NCBI GenBank assembly: GCA_000381565.1
Contig: KB906725.1
Span: 1,319,731-1,383,730 of the forward strand
DNA from: Oxalobacteraceae bacterium AB_14
Lineage (GTDB): Bacteria > Pseudomonadota > Gammaproteobacteria > Burkholderiales > Burkholderiaceae_D
Direction: 5' to 3'
Length of the DNA: 64,000 nucleotides
Below, one piece after another: positions 44,752-54,434 of this stretch. The notes beneath the pieces were generated by a model, which was not told where the DNA came from, searched no databases, and saw nothing but the letters and a program-made list of their open reading frames with translations. Position numbers and translations under genes: made by a program. Positions within the stretch are counted from its first letter, which is position 1. Each line of letters opens with the position of its first letter.

Positions 44752-46538
44752 TGCCCGCGGAACGCAGCCGTCCCCGCACCCCCACCGGCCCGGCCATGGC
44801 TTCCTTCACACTGCATGGCATCCCGGTGTCGCGCGGCATCGCCATCGGCCGCGCCCACAAGCTGGCGCCGGCGGCGCTGGACGTCAAGCACTACCTGGTG
44901 GCGGAAGAGCACCTGGAAGCCGAAGTGTCGCGCCTGCAGCAGGCGCTGGTGCAGGTGCACAAGGAACTGCAGACGCTGTGGAACGAACTGCCGAAGGATG
45001 CGCCGACCGAACTGGGCGCCTTCATCGACGTCCACGCGCTGATCCTGTCCGACCCGATGATCTCGGAAGCGCCGCTCGACATCATCCGCACCCGCCACTA
45101 CAACGCCGAGTGGGCGCTGCTGACCCAGATCGACGAGCTGTCGGCGCAGTTCGACGAAATCGAAGACCCGTATCTGCGCGAGCGCAAGGCCGACATCCAG
45201 CAGGTCGCCGAGCGCGTGCTGAAGGTGTTGATGGGCACCGCCCAGATCCTGCCCGCCACCACCGGCGAGGACGGCTTCCAGGCGCAGATGATCATCGTCG
45301 CCCACGATATTTCGCCGGCCGACATGCTGCAGTTCCGCGACCGCTCCTTCATCGGCTTCGTCACCGACGTCGGCGGCCAGAATTCGCACACGGCCATCGT
45401 CGCCCGCAGCCTGGACATTCCGGCGGCGGTCGGCATGTCCGGCGCCTCGACCCTGATCGAGCAGGACGACTGGCTGATCATCGACGGCGACGCCGGCGTG
45501 GTGATCGCCAATCCGAGCGCGCTGGTGCTGGAGCAGTACCGCGAACGCCAGGGCGCCGCCGCCCGCGCGCGCAAGAAGCTCAGCAAGCTGAAGAAGACGC
45601 CGGCCATCACCAAGGACGGCGTCGAGATCATGCTGATGGCGAACATCGAGCTGCCCGACGATTGCGTCTCGGCGATGGAGGCGGGCGCCAACGGCGTCGG
45701 CCTGTTCCGCTCCGAGTTCCTGTTCATGGGCCGCAACAGCCGCATCCCGTCCGAGGACGAGCAGTTCGAGCAGTACAAGAAGGCCGTGGTGGCGATGAAG
45801 GGCCGGCCGGTCACCATCCGCACGCTCGACATCGGCGCCGACAAGCCGCTCGACCAGACCGAGCACACGGCGCTCAATCCGGCGCTGGGCCTGCGGGCGA
45901 TCCGCTACTGCCTGGCCGAGCCGCAGATCTTCCTGACACAGCTGCGCGCCATCCTGCGCGCGTCGGCGTTCGGCAAGGTGCGCATCCTGATCCCGATGCT
46001 GGCGCACGCCTTCGAGATCGACCAGTCGCTGGCGATGATCGCCCAGGCCAAGGCCGAGCTGCGCGAGCAGAACATCAAGTTCGACGAGGCTGTCCATGTC
46101 GGCGCCATGATCGAAATCCCGGCCGCCGCGCTGGCGCTGCCGATGTTCGTCAAGCGCATGGACTTCCTGTCGATCGGCACCAATGACCTGATCCAGTACA
46201 CGCTGGCGATCGACCGGGTTGATTATGAGGTCGCACACCTTTACAATCCGCTGCATCCGGCTGTGCTGCAATTGATCTCGATGACGATTGCGGCCGGGCA
46301 TAAAGCCGGGATCGACGTGGCCGTGTGCGGCGAAATGGCGGGCGACATCAAGCTCACGCGCCTGCTGCTGGGCATGGGCTTGCGCGAATTCTCCATGCAC
46401 CCGGCGCAGCTGCTGTCGGTCAAGCAGGAAATCCTGAACAGCGACCTTGCGCGGCTGATGCCGCAAACCCGCAAGATCATGCGCTCGATGGAACCAAGTG
46501 TAATTGCAGACGCGGTCGAACAATTGCAGTTGTTGTAG
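44751..46538 (+). CDS. ptsI: PTS enzyme I (phosphoenolpyruvate-protein phosphotransferase)
   Basis: The enzyme (595 aa from 44751) transfers phosphate from PEP to HPr. GGQNSHTAIVARS holds the active His, and the C-terminal VCGEMAGD holds the catalytic Cys. The ATG at 44751 overlaps the ptsH stop; the ATG at 44796 (MASFTLHG) gives a form of more usual N-terminus (580 aa). It completes the soluble PTS phosphorelay. Confidence 0.94.
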   Translation: MPAERSRPRTPTGPAMASFTLHGIPVSRGIAIGRAHKLAPAALDVKHYLVAEEHLEAEVSRLQQALVQVHKELQTLWNELPKDAPTELGAFIDVHALILSDPMISEAPLDIIRTRHYNAEWALLTQIDELSAQFDEIEDPYLRERKADIQQVAERVLKVLMGTAQILPATTGEDGFQAQMIIVAHDISPADMLQFRDRSFIGFVTDVGGQNSHTAIVARSLDIPAAVGMSGASTLIEQDDWLIIDGDAGVVIANPSALVLEQYRERQGAAARARKKLSKLKKTPAITKDGVEIMLMANIELPDDCVSAMEAGANGVGLFRSEFLFMGRNSRIPSEDEQFEQYKKAVVAMKGRPVTIRTLDIGADKPLDQTEHTALNPALGLRAIRYCLAEPQIFLTQLRAILRASAFGKVRILIPMLAHAFEIDQSLAMIAQAKAELREQNIKFDEAVHVGAMIEIPAAALALPMFVKRMDFLSIGTNDLIQYTLAIDRVDYEVAHLYNPLHPAVLQLISMTIAAGHKAGIDVAVCGEMAGDIKLTRLLLGMGLREFSMHPAQLLSVKQEILNSDLARLMPQTRKIMRSMEPSVIADAVEQLQLL

Positions 46539-46540
46539 TC

Positions 46541-46641
46541 GAGGGTGCTACAAAATGCCCACAGCGTCGTTATGGCTCCTCGCCGTACTAGCGTACTGTC
46601 TTCGTCGCCATGCCTAGCTGTGAGCATTTTGTAGCACCCTC
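46541..46641. repeat. Large imperfect hairpin after ptsI
   Basis: A 25-bp arm (46541-46565, starting GAGGGTGCTACAAAATGC) is repeated inverted at 46617-46641 with one mismatch. The 51-bp interior has smaller inverted pieces (ATGGC ... GCCAT; GTAC ... GTAC). The layout suggests a dispersed palindromic element that may also end transcription. Confidence 0.7.
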
Positions 46642-46646
46642 TAAGT

Positions 46647-46673
46647 GGTGGGACCCATCCTCGCGGTCCCACC
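46647..46673. other. Hairpin upstream of metX
   Basis: GGTGGGACC and GGTCCCACC form a 9-bp stem with a 9-base loop, about 45 bp before metX. No T-run follows. It does not match a known SAM riboswitch that I can recall. Confidence 0.4.
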
Positions 46674-46718
46674 TTGATAGATGGCCCGCGGGGCCGACCC
46701 CTATAAAAATTAAACCAC

Positions 46719-47873
46719 ATGCCATCCTTAGGATACGTTACTCCGCAAACCATGCATTTTGCGCAGCCGCTGCCGCTGCAAAGCGGCGCGTCGCTGCACG
46801 ACTACATGTTGATGTATGAAACCTACGGCACCCTGAACGCCGACAAATCGAACGCGGTGCTGGTCTGCCACGCGCTCAACGCCTCGCACCACGTGGCCGG
46901 CGAATACGAAGGCCAGCCGAAAAGCCAGGGCTGGTGGGACAATATGGTCGGTCCCGGCAAGCCGCTCGACACCGACCGCTTCTTCGTCATCGGCATCAAC
47001 AACCTCGGCTCCTGCTTCGGCTCGACCGGGCCCATGCACGCCAATCCCGCCACCGGCAAGCCGTATGGCGCGGCCTTCCCGGTGGTCACGGTGGAGGACT
47101 GGGTGCACGCCCAGGCGCGCCTGGCCGACCAGCTGGGCATCACGCAGTTCGCCGCCGTCATGGGCGGTTCGCTGGGCGGCATGCAGGCGCTGGCCTGGTC
47201 CATCATGTACCCGGACCGCCTGCGCCACTGCGTGGTGATCGCCTCCACCGCCAAGCTGTCGGCGCAGAACATCGCCTTCAACGACGTCGCCCGCCAGGCC
47301 ATCCTGTCCGACCCCGACTACCGCGGCGGCGACTTCTACGAACATGGCGTGGTGCCGAAGAACGGCCTGCGCGTGGCGCGCATGGTTGGCCACATCACCT
47401 ATCTGTCCGACGACGACATGGCCGAGAAGTTCGGCCGCAAGCTGAGGGACGCTGCCGAAGCGGGCGACTACAAGTTTGGCTTCGGCGTCGACTTCGAAAT
47501 CGAATCCTACCTGCGCTACCAGGGCGACAAGTTCAGCGAGTACTTCGACGCCAACACCTATCTGCTGATCACCAAGGCGCTCGACTACTTCGACCCGGCG
47601 CGCACGCACGGCGGCGACCTGGCCAAGACGCTTTGCGGAACCAAGGCCAAGTTCTTCCTGGCCTCGTTCACCACCGACTGGCGCTTCTCGCCGGAGCGCA
47701 GCCAGGAGATCGTCAAGGCGCTGATCTGCAACCGCCGCCAGGTCACCTACGCGGAGATCGACGCGCCGCACGGCCACGACGCCTTCCTGCTGGAAGACCC
47801 GCGCTACATGAACCTGGTGCGCGCCTACTACGACCAGGTGTGGAACGACATCAACAAGAAAGCGGCAGCATGA
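46719..47873 (+). CDS. metX: Homoserine O-acyltransferase MetX
   Basis: A 384-aa alpha/beta-hydrolase-fold enzyme that activates homoserine for methionine synthesis. The nucleophile elbow GGSLGGMQ, the NLGSCFGSTGP segment and a C-terminal DAPHGHDAFL (catalytic His) are present. In many betaproteobacteria MetX uses succinyl-CoA; the acyl donor cannot be decided here. Its stop overlaps the metW start (ATGA). Confidence 0.93.
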   Translation: MPSLGYVTPQTMHFAQPLPLQSGASLHDYMLMYETYGTLNADKSNAVLVCHALNASHHVAGEYEGQPKSQGWWDNMVGPGKPLDTDRFFVIGINNLGSCFGSTGPMHANPATGKPYGAAFPVVTVEDWVHAQARLADQLGITQFAAVMGGSLGGMQALAWSIMYPDRLRHCVVIASTAKLSAQNIAFNDVARQAILSDPDYRGGDFYEHGVVPKNGLRVARMVGHITYLSDDDMAEKFGRKLRDAAEAGDYKFGFGVDFEIESYLRYQGDKFSEYFDANTYLLITKALDYFDPARTHGGDLAKTLCGTKAKFFLASFTTDWRFSPERSQEIVKALICNRRQVTYAEIDAPHGHDAFLLEDPRYMNLVRAYYDQVWNDINKKAAA

Positions 47874-48481
47874 ACTTCAACGATTTAAGCAGCGCCCGGC
47901 CGGACCTGGCCTTCATCGCCCACTGGGTGCCGAAGAACGCACACGTGCTCGATGTCGGCTGCGGCGACGGCGTGATGATGGACTACCTGCAAAGCGACAA
48001 GCAGTGCAGCGGCTACGGCATCGAGATCGCCGACGACAAGGTGCTCGACTCGACCAAACGCGGCGTGCGCGTGATCCAGCAGGACATGGAGAACGGCCTG
48101 GCCCTGTTCGGCGACAACAGCTTCGACACGGTGCTGTGCCTGTCGTCGCTGCAGATGATGAAGCACGTGGAGCCGCTGCTGCGCGACATCGTCCGCGTCG
48201 GCAAGGAGGCGATCGTGTCGTTCCCCAACTTCGCCTACTGGCCACACCGTGTGGCCTTGCTGAAGGGCCGCATGCCGGTGTCGGAATCGCTGCCCTACGA
48301 GTGGTACGACACGCCGAACATGCGCTGCGCCACCATCACCGATTTCCGCGACCTGGCCGAAGAATGCGGCCTGGAGGTGATCGAATGCGTGGCGCTGGCC
48401 GACGGCCGCCGCGTCTCGTTCCTGCCCAACCTGCGCGGCGACCTTGCCGTGTTCCGCTTGCGTAAAAAGGTCAGCCACTGA
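47870..48481 (+). CDS. metW: MetW, methionine biosynthesis partner of MetX
   Basis: This 203-aa methyltransferase-fold protein has the SAM-binding LDVGCGDGVMMDYL motif and SFPNFAYWPHR, typical for MetW. In studied betaproteobacteria and pseudomonads it is linked to MetX activity. The ATG overlaps the metX stop, and its own stop overlaps the following gene (TGATG). Confidence 0.92.
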   Translation: MNFNDLSSARPDLAFIAHWVPKNAHVLDVGCGDGVMMDYLQSDKQCSGYGIEIADDKVLDSTKRGVRVIQQDMENGLALFGDNSFDTVLCLSSLQMMKHVEPLLRDIVRVGKEAIVSFPNFAYWPHRVALLKGRMPVSESLPYEWYDTPNMRCATITDFRDLAEECGLEVIECVALADGRRVSFLPNLRGDLAVFRLRKKVSH

Positions 48482-49746
48482 TGACGATCCAGGAACAGCC
48501 ATCGAGCGCGCCCGGCTGGCGCACCTACCTGAACGGCCGCACCGTCTCCATCCTGTTCCTGGGCTTCAGCTCCGGCCTGCCGCTGTACACGCTGATCTAC
48601 CTGATGCAGGCGTGGCTGGCCAAGTCCGGGCTGGACGTGAAGGCGCTCGGCCTGTTCGCGCTGGTGACCTTCCCGTACACCTTCAAGTTCCTGTGGGCGC
48701 CGCTGATGGACCGCTACGCCATCGGCTCGCTGGGTCGGCGGCGCGGCTGGATGGCGGTCACGCAGCTGTCGCTGTTCCTGGTGATCGGCGGCCTGGGCAT
48801 GCTGGATCCGAAGCTGGAGCTGACCATGATCGCCGGCTGCGTGTTCCTGATCGCCTTCCTGTCGGCCAGCCAGGACGTGGTGATCGACGCCTATCGCCGC
48901 GAGATCCTGGCCGAGAACGAGCAGGGCCTGGGCGCGGCGATCATCGTCAACGCCTACAAGGCCGCCAGCCTGATTCCGAGCGCGCTGGGGCTGGTGCTGG
49001 CGGACAGCATGTCGTGGCAGGCCGTGTTCTGGATCGTCGCCGCCTTCATGTTGCCGGGCTTGGTCTGCACCTTGCTGGCCAGGGAGCCGGCCGTGTATGG
49101 CGCGCCGCCGAAGAACCTGCAGGAGGCGGTGGTGCTGCCGTTCCGCGAGTTCGTGCAGCGCGGCGGCTGGAACCAGGCCTTGCTGATCATCGGCTTCGTG
49201 CTGCTGTACAAAATCGGCGACAGCATGGCCACCGCGCTGTCGACCAAGTTCTTCCTCGATATCGGCTTCACCACCAAGCAGATCGGCCTGGCGGCCAACG
49301 CCACCGGCTGGTGGGCGGCGCTGGCCGGCGGCGCCGTCGGCGGCATCTGGATGATCAAGCTGGGCATCAACCGCGCCTTGTGGGTGTTCGGCGTGCTGCA
49401 GGCGCTCGCCATCCTGGGCTTCGCCTGGTTGGCCAGGACCGGGCCCGATCCGCTGCTGCTGAGCGCCGTGTTCGGCTTCGAAGCGTTCGCCAGCCTGGGG
49501 CTGGGGGCGGCGGCGCTGGTGGCGTTCATGTCGCGCGCCACCGATCCGCGCTACACGGCCACCCAGTACGCCTTGTTTTCCAGCCTGGCCGCGGTGCCGC
49601 GCACATTCATCAATTCCTCGGTCGGGTATATAGTGGCGGAAACCGGCTGGTTCTGGTTCTTTATTGTGTGCTTCATCCTGGCGTTTCCTGCCATGATGAT
49701 GCTGCCTAAAATCGCCCCATGGAATACCAGCAATGAAACAGCTTAA
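48481..49746 (+). CDS. ampG: AmpG-type muropeptide permease (MFS)
   Basis: A 421-aa protein with 12 predicted transmembrane helices and AmpG features: FLGFSSGLPLYTLIYLMQ near the start, LWAPLMDRY and SASQDVVIDAYRRE. AmpG imports anhydromuropeptides for cell-wall recycling. The start overlaps the metW stop; the end overlaps the next gene by 14 bp. Confidence 0.88.
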   Translation: MTIQEQPSSAPGWRTYLNGRTVSILFLGFSSGLPLYTLIYLMQAWLAKSGLDVKALGLFALVTFPYTFKFLWAPLMDRYAIGSLGRRRGWMAVTQLSLFLVIGGLGMLDPKLELTMIAGCVFLIAFLSASQDVVIDAYRREILAENEQGLGAAIIVNAYKAASLIPSALGLVLADSMSWQAVFWIVAAFMLPGLVCTLLAREPAVYGAPPKNLQEAVVLPFREFVQRGGWNQALLIIGFVLLYKIGDSMATALSTKFFLDIGFTTKQIGLAANATGWWAALAGGAVGGIWMIKLGINRALWVFGVLQALAILGFAWLARTGPDPLLLSAVFGFEAFASLGLGAAALVAFMSRATDPRYTATQYALFSSLAAVPRTFINSSVGYIVAETGWFWFFIVCFILAFPAMMMLPKIAPWNTSNETA

Positions 49747-50623
49747 ATTTAACGCCGCCTTGCTGGCGCTGGTCTGCTGCGCCGGCGCCGTCGCGCCCGT
49801 GGCCGCCGTCGGCCAGGATGACGGCATCCCCGTCAGCAGCATGTCGCGCCTGCGCGGCCTGGGCGGCGACGCCCGCCAGTTCGACCAGCAATCGAAGCTG
49901 CAATACGACCAGATGCTGGCCCAGGCCCACCAGAAAGACGCCGTCGCCACCGAGCGCAATCCGCAGCTGATACGGCTGCGCGCCATCGCCAAGCGCCTGA
50001 TCCCGTTCACCGCGCGCTGGAATCCGGACGCGGCCAGATGGAAGTGGGAAGTCAACCTGCTCAACTCGCCGACGGTGAACGCCTTCTGCATGCCGGGCGG
50101 CCGCATCGCCTTCTACAACGGCATCCTGACCAAACTGAACCTGACCGACGACGAAGTGGCGATGGTCATGGGCCACGAGATCGCCCATGCGCTGCGCGAG
50201 CACGCGCGCGAGCAGGCCGGCAAGAACACCATCACCTCGGTCGGCACGCGCATACTTGGCGCGGTGGGCTCGGCCTACTTCGGCGTCGACCCGCGCCTGG
50301 GCGACGCGGCGGCCGGCATGGTGGCGCAGGGCGTCGCGCTGAGCTTCTCGCGCGGCGACGAGAGCGAGGCCGACCTGGTCGGCCTGGACCTGGCTGCGCG
50401 CGCCGGCTACGACCCGCGCGCCGGCATCGCGCTGTGGCAGAAGATGAGCGCGGTGAACAAGAACCAGCCCTTGCCCTTCCTGTCGACCCACCCGAGCGGC
50501 AGCAAGCGCATCGAGGACATGAACAAGAATATGTACCTGGTGCTGCCGGTGTACGCGCGCGCCAAGGGGCTGAACCCGAACGCGCTGCCGCCGTACCACT
50601 CGCTGGCGCTGCCGCGTACATAA
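49733..50623 (+). CDS. M48-family periplasmic metalloprotease
   Basis: A 296-aa zinc protease with a signal peptide (residues 1-26) and the HEIAH zinc motif around residue 148; the third ligand is probably the Glu in ESEADLVG. The domain layout resembles LoiP/BepA without TPR repeats. Such proteases control outer-membrane protein quality. The stop shares a base with the next gene's start. Confidence 0.88.
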   Translation: MKQLKFNAALLALVCCAGAVAPVAAVGQDDGIPVSSMSRLRGLGGDARQFDQQSKLQYDQMLAQAHQKDAVATERNPQLIRLRAIAKRLIPFTARWNPDAARWKWEVNLLNSPTVNAFCMPGGRIAFYNGILTKLNLTDDEVAMVMGHEIAHALREHAREQAGKNTITSVGTRILGAVGSAYFGVDPRLGDAAAGMVAQGVALSFSRGDESEADLVGLDLAARAGYDPRAGIALWQKMSAVNKNQPLPFLSTHPSGSKRIEDMNKNMYLVLPVYARAKGLNPNALPPYHSLALPRT

Positions 50624-51510
50624 TGTCGCGCCCACCGCTGCCGATGCGCGACGGGGTCGCGCCCAGCTATCTGTGGCTGCCGGAAGGTCAATGGCCGGAC
50701 CTGCTCACTTTTCTGGTCGCGCGCTATCCCGACGTAACGGAAGCGTCGTGGCGCGATCGCATGGCGCGGCGCGAGGTGATGGACGGCGACGGCAACGCGC
50801 TGGCGCCGCACAGCGCCTACCGGCGCGGCATGCGCATCTTCTACTACCGCGAGCTGGACGCGGAGACGCCGATTCCATTCGAGGAGGAAGTGCTGTTCAT
50901 GGACGAGCATCTGGTGGTGGTCGACAAGCCGCACTTCCTGCCGATGATACCGACCGGGCGCTTCCTGCACGAGACGCTGCTGGTGCGGCTGAAGAAAAAG
51001 CTGGGCGAGCAGGATTTGACGCCGATCCACCGGCTGGACCGCGAGACGGCCGGCGTGGTGATCTTCTCGCGCCGCCAGGACAGCCGGGGCGCCTACCAGT
51101 CGATGTTCCAGAAGCGCGTGATCGAGAAGGAGTACGAAGCGCTGGCGCCGCGCCTGCACGGACGCGAGTTCCCCTTTACCTATCGCAGCCGCATGGTCGA
51201 CGGCGACAAATTCTTCATCATGAAGGAGGAGCAGGGCGAGCCGAATTCGGAGACGCTGATCGACGTCATCGAGCACCGCGCCGACTGCACCCTGTACCGG
51301 CTGCATCCGCACACCGGCCGCAAGCACCAGTTGCGGGTGCATCTGTCGTCGCTGGGCATCCCCATCGTCAACGACGCCTTCTACCCGGTGGCCTTGCCGT
51401 GCAAGCAGGACGACGTCTCGCAGCCGCTGAAGCTGCTGGCGCGCCGCATCGCCTTCACCGACCCGCTGAGCGGCGAACGGCGCGAATTCCGCAGCCGCCG
51501 CAGCCTTTAA
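50623..51510 (+). CDS. RluA-family pseudouridine synthase
   Basis: The 295-aa product has the catalytic HRLDRETAG motif with its Asp, VDKPHFLPM and the terminal HPHTGRKHQLRVH. It converts uridine to pseudouridine in rRNA or tRNA; the exact target is not readable. The ATG is formed with the upstream stop (TAATG). Confidence 0.9.
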   Translation: MSRPPLPMRDGVAPSYLWLPEGQWPDLLTFLVARYPDVTEASWRDRMARREVMDGDGNALAPHSAYRRGMRIFYYRELDAETPIPFEEEVLFMDEHLVVVDKPHFLPMIPTGRFLHETLLVRLKKKLGEQDLTPIHRLDRETAGVVIFSRRQDSRGAYQSMFQKRVIEKEYEALAPRLHGREFPFTYRSRMVDGDKFFIMKEEQGEPNSETLIDVIEHRADCTLYRLHPHTGRKHQLRVHLSSLGIPIVNDAFYPVALPCKQDDVSQPLKLLARRIAFTDPLSGERREFRSRRSL

Positions 51511-51516
51511 ACCGCT

Positions 51517-51600
51517 GGGGTCAAGTCTGACATTCGGACACGAGCTCTGCCGTAATCAGCATTACGGCAGAGCTCGTGTCCGAATGTCAGACTTGACCCC
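51517..51600. repeat. Perfect 40-bp inverted repeat with 4-base loop
   Basis: Arms 51517-51556 and 51561-51600 are exact reverse complements, beginning GGGGTCAAGTCTGACATTCG, around loop CAGC. It lies between the convergent pseudouridine synthase and xth genes. There is no T-run of a standard terminator. The perfect long arms suggest a mobile or recently formed palindromic element. Confidence 0.9.
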
Positions 51601-51607
51601 CGTGTAA

Positions 51608-52375
51608 TTAGGCGTAGGTGATGGTCAACGGCGCGTGGTCGGAGAACTTCTCCTCCTTGTAGATCGCGACCGTGGTGGCCTTGGCGGCGATGCCGGGGGT
51701 GGCGACGTGGTAGTCGATGCGCCAGCCGACGTTCTTGGCGTAGGCCTGGCCGCGGTTGCTCCACCACGTGTATTGCTCCTCGCGCGGATCGAGGCCGCGG
51801 TGCACGTCGACATAACCGACTTCGTCGAAGATGCGCGTCATCCATTCGCGCTCTTCCGGCAGGAAGCCGGAATTCTTCTTGTTGCCCTTCCAGTTCTTCA
51901 GGTCGATTTCCTTGTGGGCGATGTTCCAGTCGCCGCAGATGACCACTTCGCGCCCCTCGGCGTGCAACAACTGCAGGTGCGGCAGGAACAGGTCCATGAA
52001 GCGGAACTTGGCCTCCTGGCGCTCCGGACCGGACGAACCGGACGGGCAGTACACCGAAATCACCGTAAGGTTGCCGAAATCACAACGCACGTAGCGGCCC
52101 TCGGCGTCGAACTCCGGCGAGCCGAAGCCGATCACCACGCGGTCCGGCTCGATCTTGCTGTAGACGCCGGTGCCGGAATAGCCCTTTTTCTCGGCATAGT
52201 GGAAGTGGCCGTGGTAGCCGCCCGGATTGAGGAATTCCGGCGTCATGTCCGGCGCCTGCGCCTTCAGTTCCTGGACGCAGACGAAATCGGCGTCCTGCGT
52301 GGCCATCCATTTGAAAAAGCCCTTGGTGGCGGCGGAGCGGATGCCGTTCAGATTGGCAGAGATGATTTTTGGCAT
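51608..52375 (-). CDS. xth: Exodeoxyribonuclease III
   Basis: A 255-aa AP endonuclease/exonuclease of the ExoIII type: SANLNGIRSA at the start, VCVQELKAQ with metal-binding Glu, GDWNIAH and the terminal SDHAPLTI. It repairs abasic sites. It is divergent from pyrE across 76 bp. Confidence 0.94.
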   Translation of the reverse strand: MPKIISANLNGIRSAATKGFFKWMATQDADFVCVQELKAQAPDMTPEFLNPGGYHGHFHYAEKKGYSGTGVYSKIEPDRVVIGFGSPEFDAEGRYVRCDFGNLTVISVYCPSGSSGPERQEAKFRFMDLFLPHLQLLHAEGREVVICGDWNIAHKEIDLKNWKGNKKNSGFLPEEREWMTRIFDEVGYVDVHRGLDPREEQYTWWSNRGQAYAKNVGWRIDYHVATPGIAAKATTVAIYKEEKFSDHAPLTITYA

Positions 52376-52451
52376 GGTCGATTCGATGCGTAAATTTTGG
52401 AATGCGCTAGTGTAGCGTTAAAATACAGGCACTTTACAGAAATGAGGCAGT

Positions 52452-53129
52452 ATGACGAACCCACTGAACCCCCTGCGCCAGCAATTTATCGAATTTTCGG
52501 TCAAGACCGGCGTGTTGCGCTTCGGCGACTTCACCACCAAGGCCGGGCGCCAGTCGCCGTACTTCTTCAATGCCGGCCTGTTCCATGACGGCGCGACCCT
52601 GGCCCAGCTGGCGCAGTTCTACGCGCAGACGCTGCTGGACTCCGGCGTCGAGTTCGACATGCTGTTCGGCCCCGCCTACAAGGGCATCACGCTGGCCTCG
52701 GCCACGGCGGTGGCGCTGGCCGGCAAGGGCCGCAACACCTCGTTCGCCTTCAACCGCAAGGAAGCCAAGGACCACGGCGAAGGCGGCACCATCGTCGGCG
52801 CCAAGCTGCAAGGCAAGGTCGTCATCATCGACGACGTGATCTCGGCCGGCACCTCGGTGCGCGAATCGGTGGACATGATACGTGCCGCCGGCGCCGAACC
52901 CTGCGCCGTGCTGATCGCGCTGGACCGCATGGAGCGCTCGGGCAAGGACGACCAGCTGTCGCCCAGCTCGGCGGTGCAGGAAGTGGCCAAGGCCTACAAC
53001 ATCCCGGTCATTTCGATCGGCAACCTGGACGACCTGTTCAGCTACCTGAACGGCGCCGGCGCCGACCCGCAGCTGTTGCAATACAAGGACGCCGTGGCCG
53101 CCTACCGTACGCGTTACGGCATTGCCTAA
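52452..53129 (+). CDS. pyrE: Orotate phosphoribosyltransferase
   Basis: The 225-aa enzyme of pyrimidine synthesis is recognised by the N-terminal VLRFGDFTTKAGRQSPYFFN, the FGPAYKGI loop and the PRPP motif VVIIDDVISAGTS. xth and pyrE are neighbours in many betaproteobacteria. Confidence 0.95.
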   Translation: MTNPLNPLRQQFIEFSVKTGVLRFGDFTTKAGRQSPYFFNAGLFHDGATLAQLAQFYAQTLLDSGVEFDMLFGPAYKGITLASATAVALAGKGRNTSFAFNRKEAKDHGEGGTIVGAKLQGKVVIIDDVISAGTSVRESVDMIRAAGAEPCAVLIALDRMERSGKDDQLSPSSAVQEVAKAYNIPVISIGNLDDLFSYLNGAGADPQLLQYKDAVAAYRTRYGIA

Positions 53130-53203
53130 CTAGCCATATTGCTAGACTTTGAAATTTCTTTGATGTAACCTTATCCGGTATACCGGAGACAAGGGGCAAA
53201 CCC

Positions 53204-53575
53204 ATGAACATCGCAACACTGAAGGTGCACGGCGACGACGACGGCCTGTACGACATCCGCGACGGATTGCCGACCGAGCCGGACAGCGACTGGGAAAAGG
53301 GCGACGTCAAGCCCGACGGCCGGGTGCGCCTCGATTCGGGCTTCTACGTGGCCGTCGGCACCGACATGAACCCGGACCAGTTGCTCAAGCAGATCCGCCA
53401 CTACCTGGCCGAGTGCCAGGCGCGCGGCATCCACTTCGAACGTTCCGATGTCGCGGCCGAGCTGCGCATCTCCTTCACCACCGAACGCGGCGAAGCGACC
53501 CCCAGCCTGGACTTCACATTGGCCGACCTGAAGCTGCTGGTCGAGATGGGCATCAACCTGAGCATCACCGCTTGA
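53204..53575 (+). CDS. Hypothetical conserved-looking small protein
   Basis: A 123-aa acidic soluble protein without signal, membrane or catalytic motif that I recognise. Its stop overlaps the start of the next gene (TGATG), so both are translated together. Confidence 0.65.
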   Translation: MNIATLKVHGDDDGLYDIRDGLPTEPDSDWEKGDVKPDGRVRLDSGFYVAVGTDMNPDQLLKQIRHYLAECQARGIHFERSDVAAELRISFTTERGEATPSLDFTLADLKLLVEMGINLSITA

Positions 53576-54432
53576 TGCGGTTTTCCGAAGACCGCCTGGC
53601 CAGCTTCCGCGCCGGCCCGCAGGCCGAGCGCCGCGTCCACATCTGGGAACCGGCCGCGCCGCGCGCGGTGATCCTGGCCATCCACGGCGGCATGGCGCAC
53701 GCCGGCGACTACGTCACGCCGGCGCTGTACTTCCGCCAGCACGGCATCGCCACCGCGGCCTACGATTTGTGCGGCCACCAGGATGCGCGCCGGGTCGACA
53801 TTCCCGGCTTCGGCGTCTTCCTGGACGACAGCGTGGCCTTCCTGCAGTGGGTCAAGCAGCAGTATCCCGGCTTGCCGATCTATGTGATGGGCCATTCGAT
53901 GGGGGCGTTGATCGCCACCCACCTGGGCCTGGGCCGCTTCGCCGGCGATGCCGCCATCAAGGGCTTCATCCTGTCGTCGCCGTATTATGTGAACGCGATC
54001 AAAGTGTCGCCGGTGCTGCTGGCGCTGGCCGGCGTGCTGGGCGCGCTGGCGCCGCGCATGAAGGTGCCGCTGGCGCCGCTGACCGATATGCTGACCCACG
54101 ACAGCGCCATCACCGCCCGCCATCACGACGATGAGCGCGACGGCATCCGCGCCACCGAAATCACGGTCCGCTTCGGCAACGCGCTGACCCATGCGCAGCA
54201 AGGACTGGCGCCGCGCATGCCGGCCTGGAAGCACCGGCTGTTCGCGGTGGTGGCCGGCGACGACAAGCTGGCCGACGCCGACGCTGCGGAGAAGATGCTG
54301 AAATCGGTGCCGCCGGCGCTGTTGACCTACCAGCGGCATCCGCAGAACTACCACGAGAATTTCAATGAGCTCAATCGCGGGCAGATCTTCGCCGACATCC
54401 TCGGATGGATGGCGCTAAGCCCTGCCCACTGA
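53575..54432 (+). CDS. Alpha/beta-hydrolase (monoglyceride-lipase-like)
   Basis: This 285-aa protein has ILAIHGGMAHAGDY (oxyanion region), the nucleophile elbow GHSMG and late Asp/His positions (AGDDKLAD, NYHENFNE). It fits lysophospholipase or monoacylglycerol lipase enzymes. The ATG shares a base with the upstream stop. The substrate is unknown. Confidence 0.82.
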   Translation: MRFSEDRLASFRAGPQAERRVHIWEPAAPRAVILAIHGGMAHAGDYVTPALYFRQHGIATAAYDLCGHQDARRVDIPGFGVFLDDSVAFLQWVKQQYPGLPIYVMGHSMGALIATHLGLGRFAGDAAIKGFILSSPYYVNAIKVSPVLLALAGVLGALAPRMKVPLAPLTDMLTHDSAITARHHDDERDGIRATEITVRFGNALTHAQQGLAPRMPAWKHRLFAVVAGDDKLADADAAEKMLKSVPPALLTYQRHPQNYHENFNELNRGQIFADILGWMALSPAH

Positions 54433-54434
54433 GC

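Noticed and set aside
46642..46718. SAM riboswitch upstream of metX
   Set aside because: Only a simple hairpin is visible; the conserved core of SAM-II or other SAM classes was not found.
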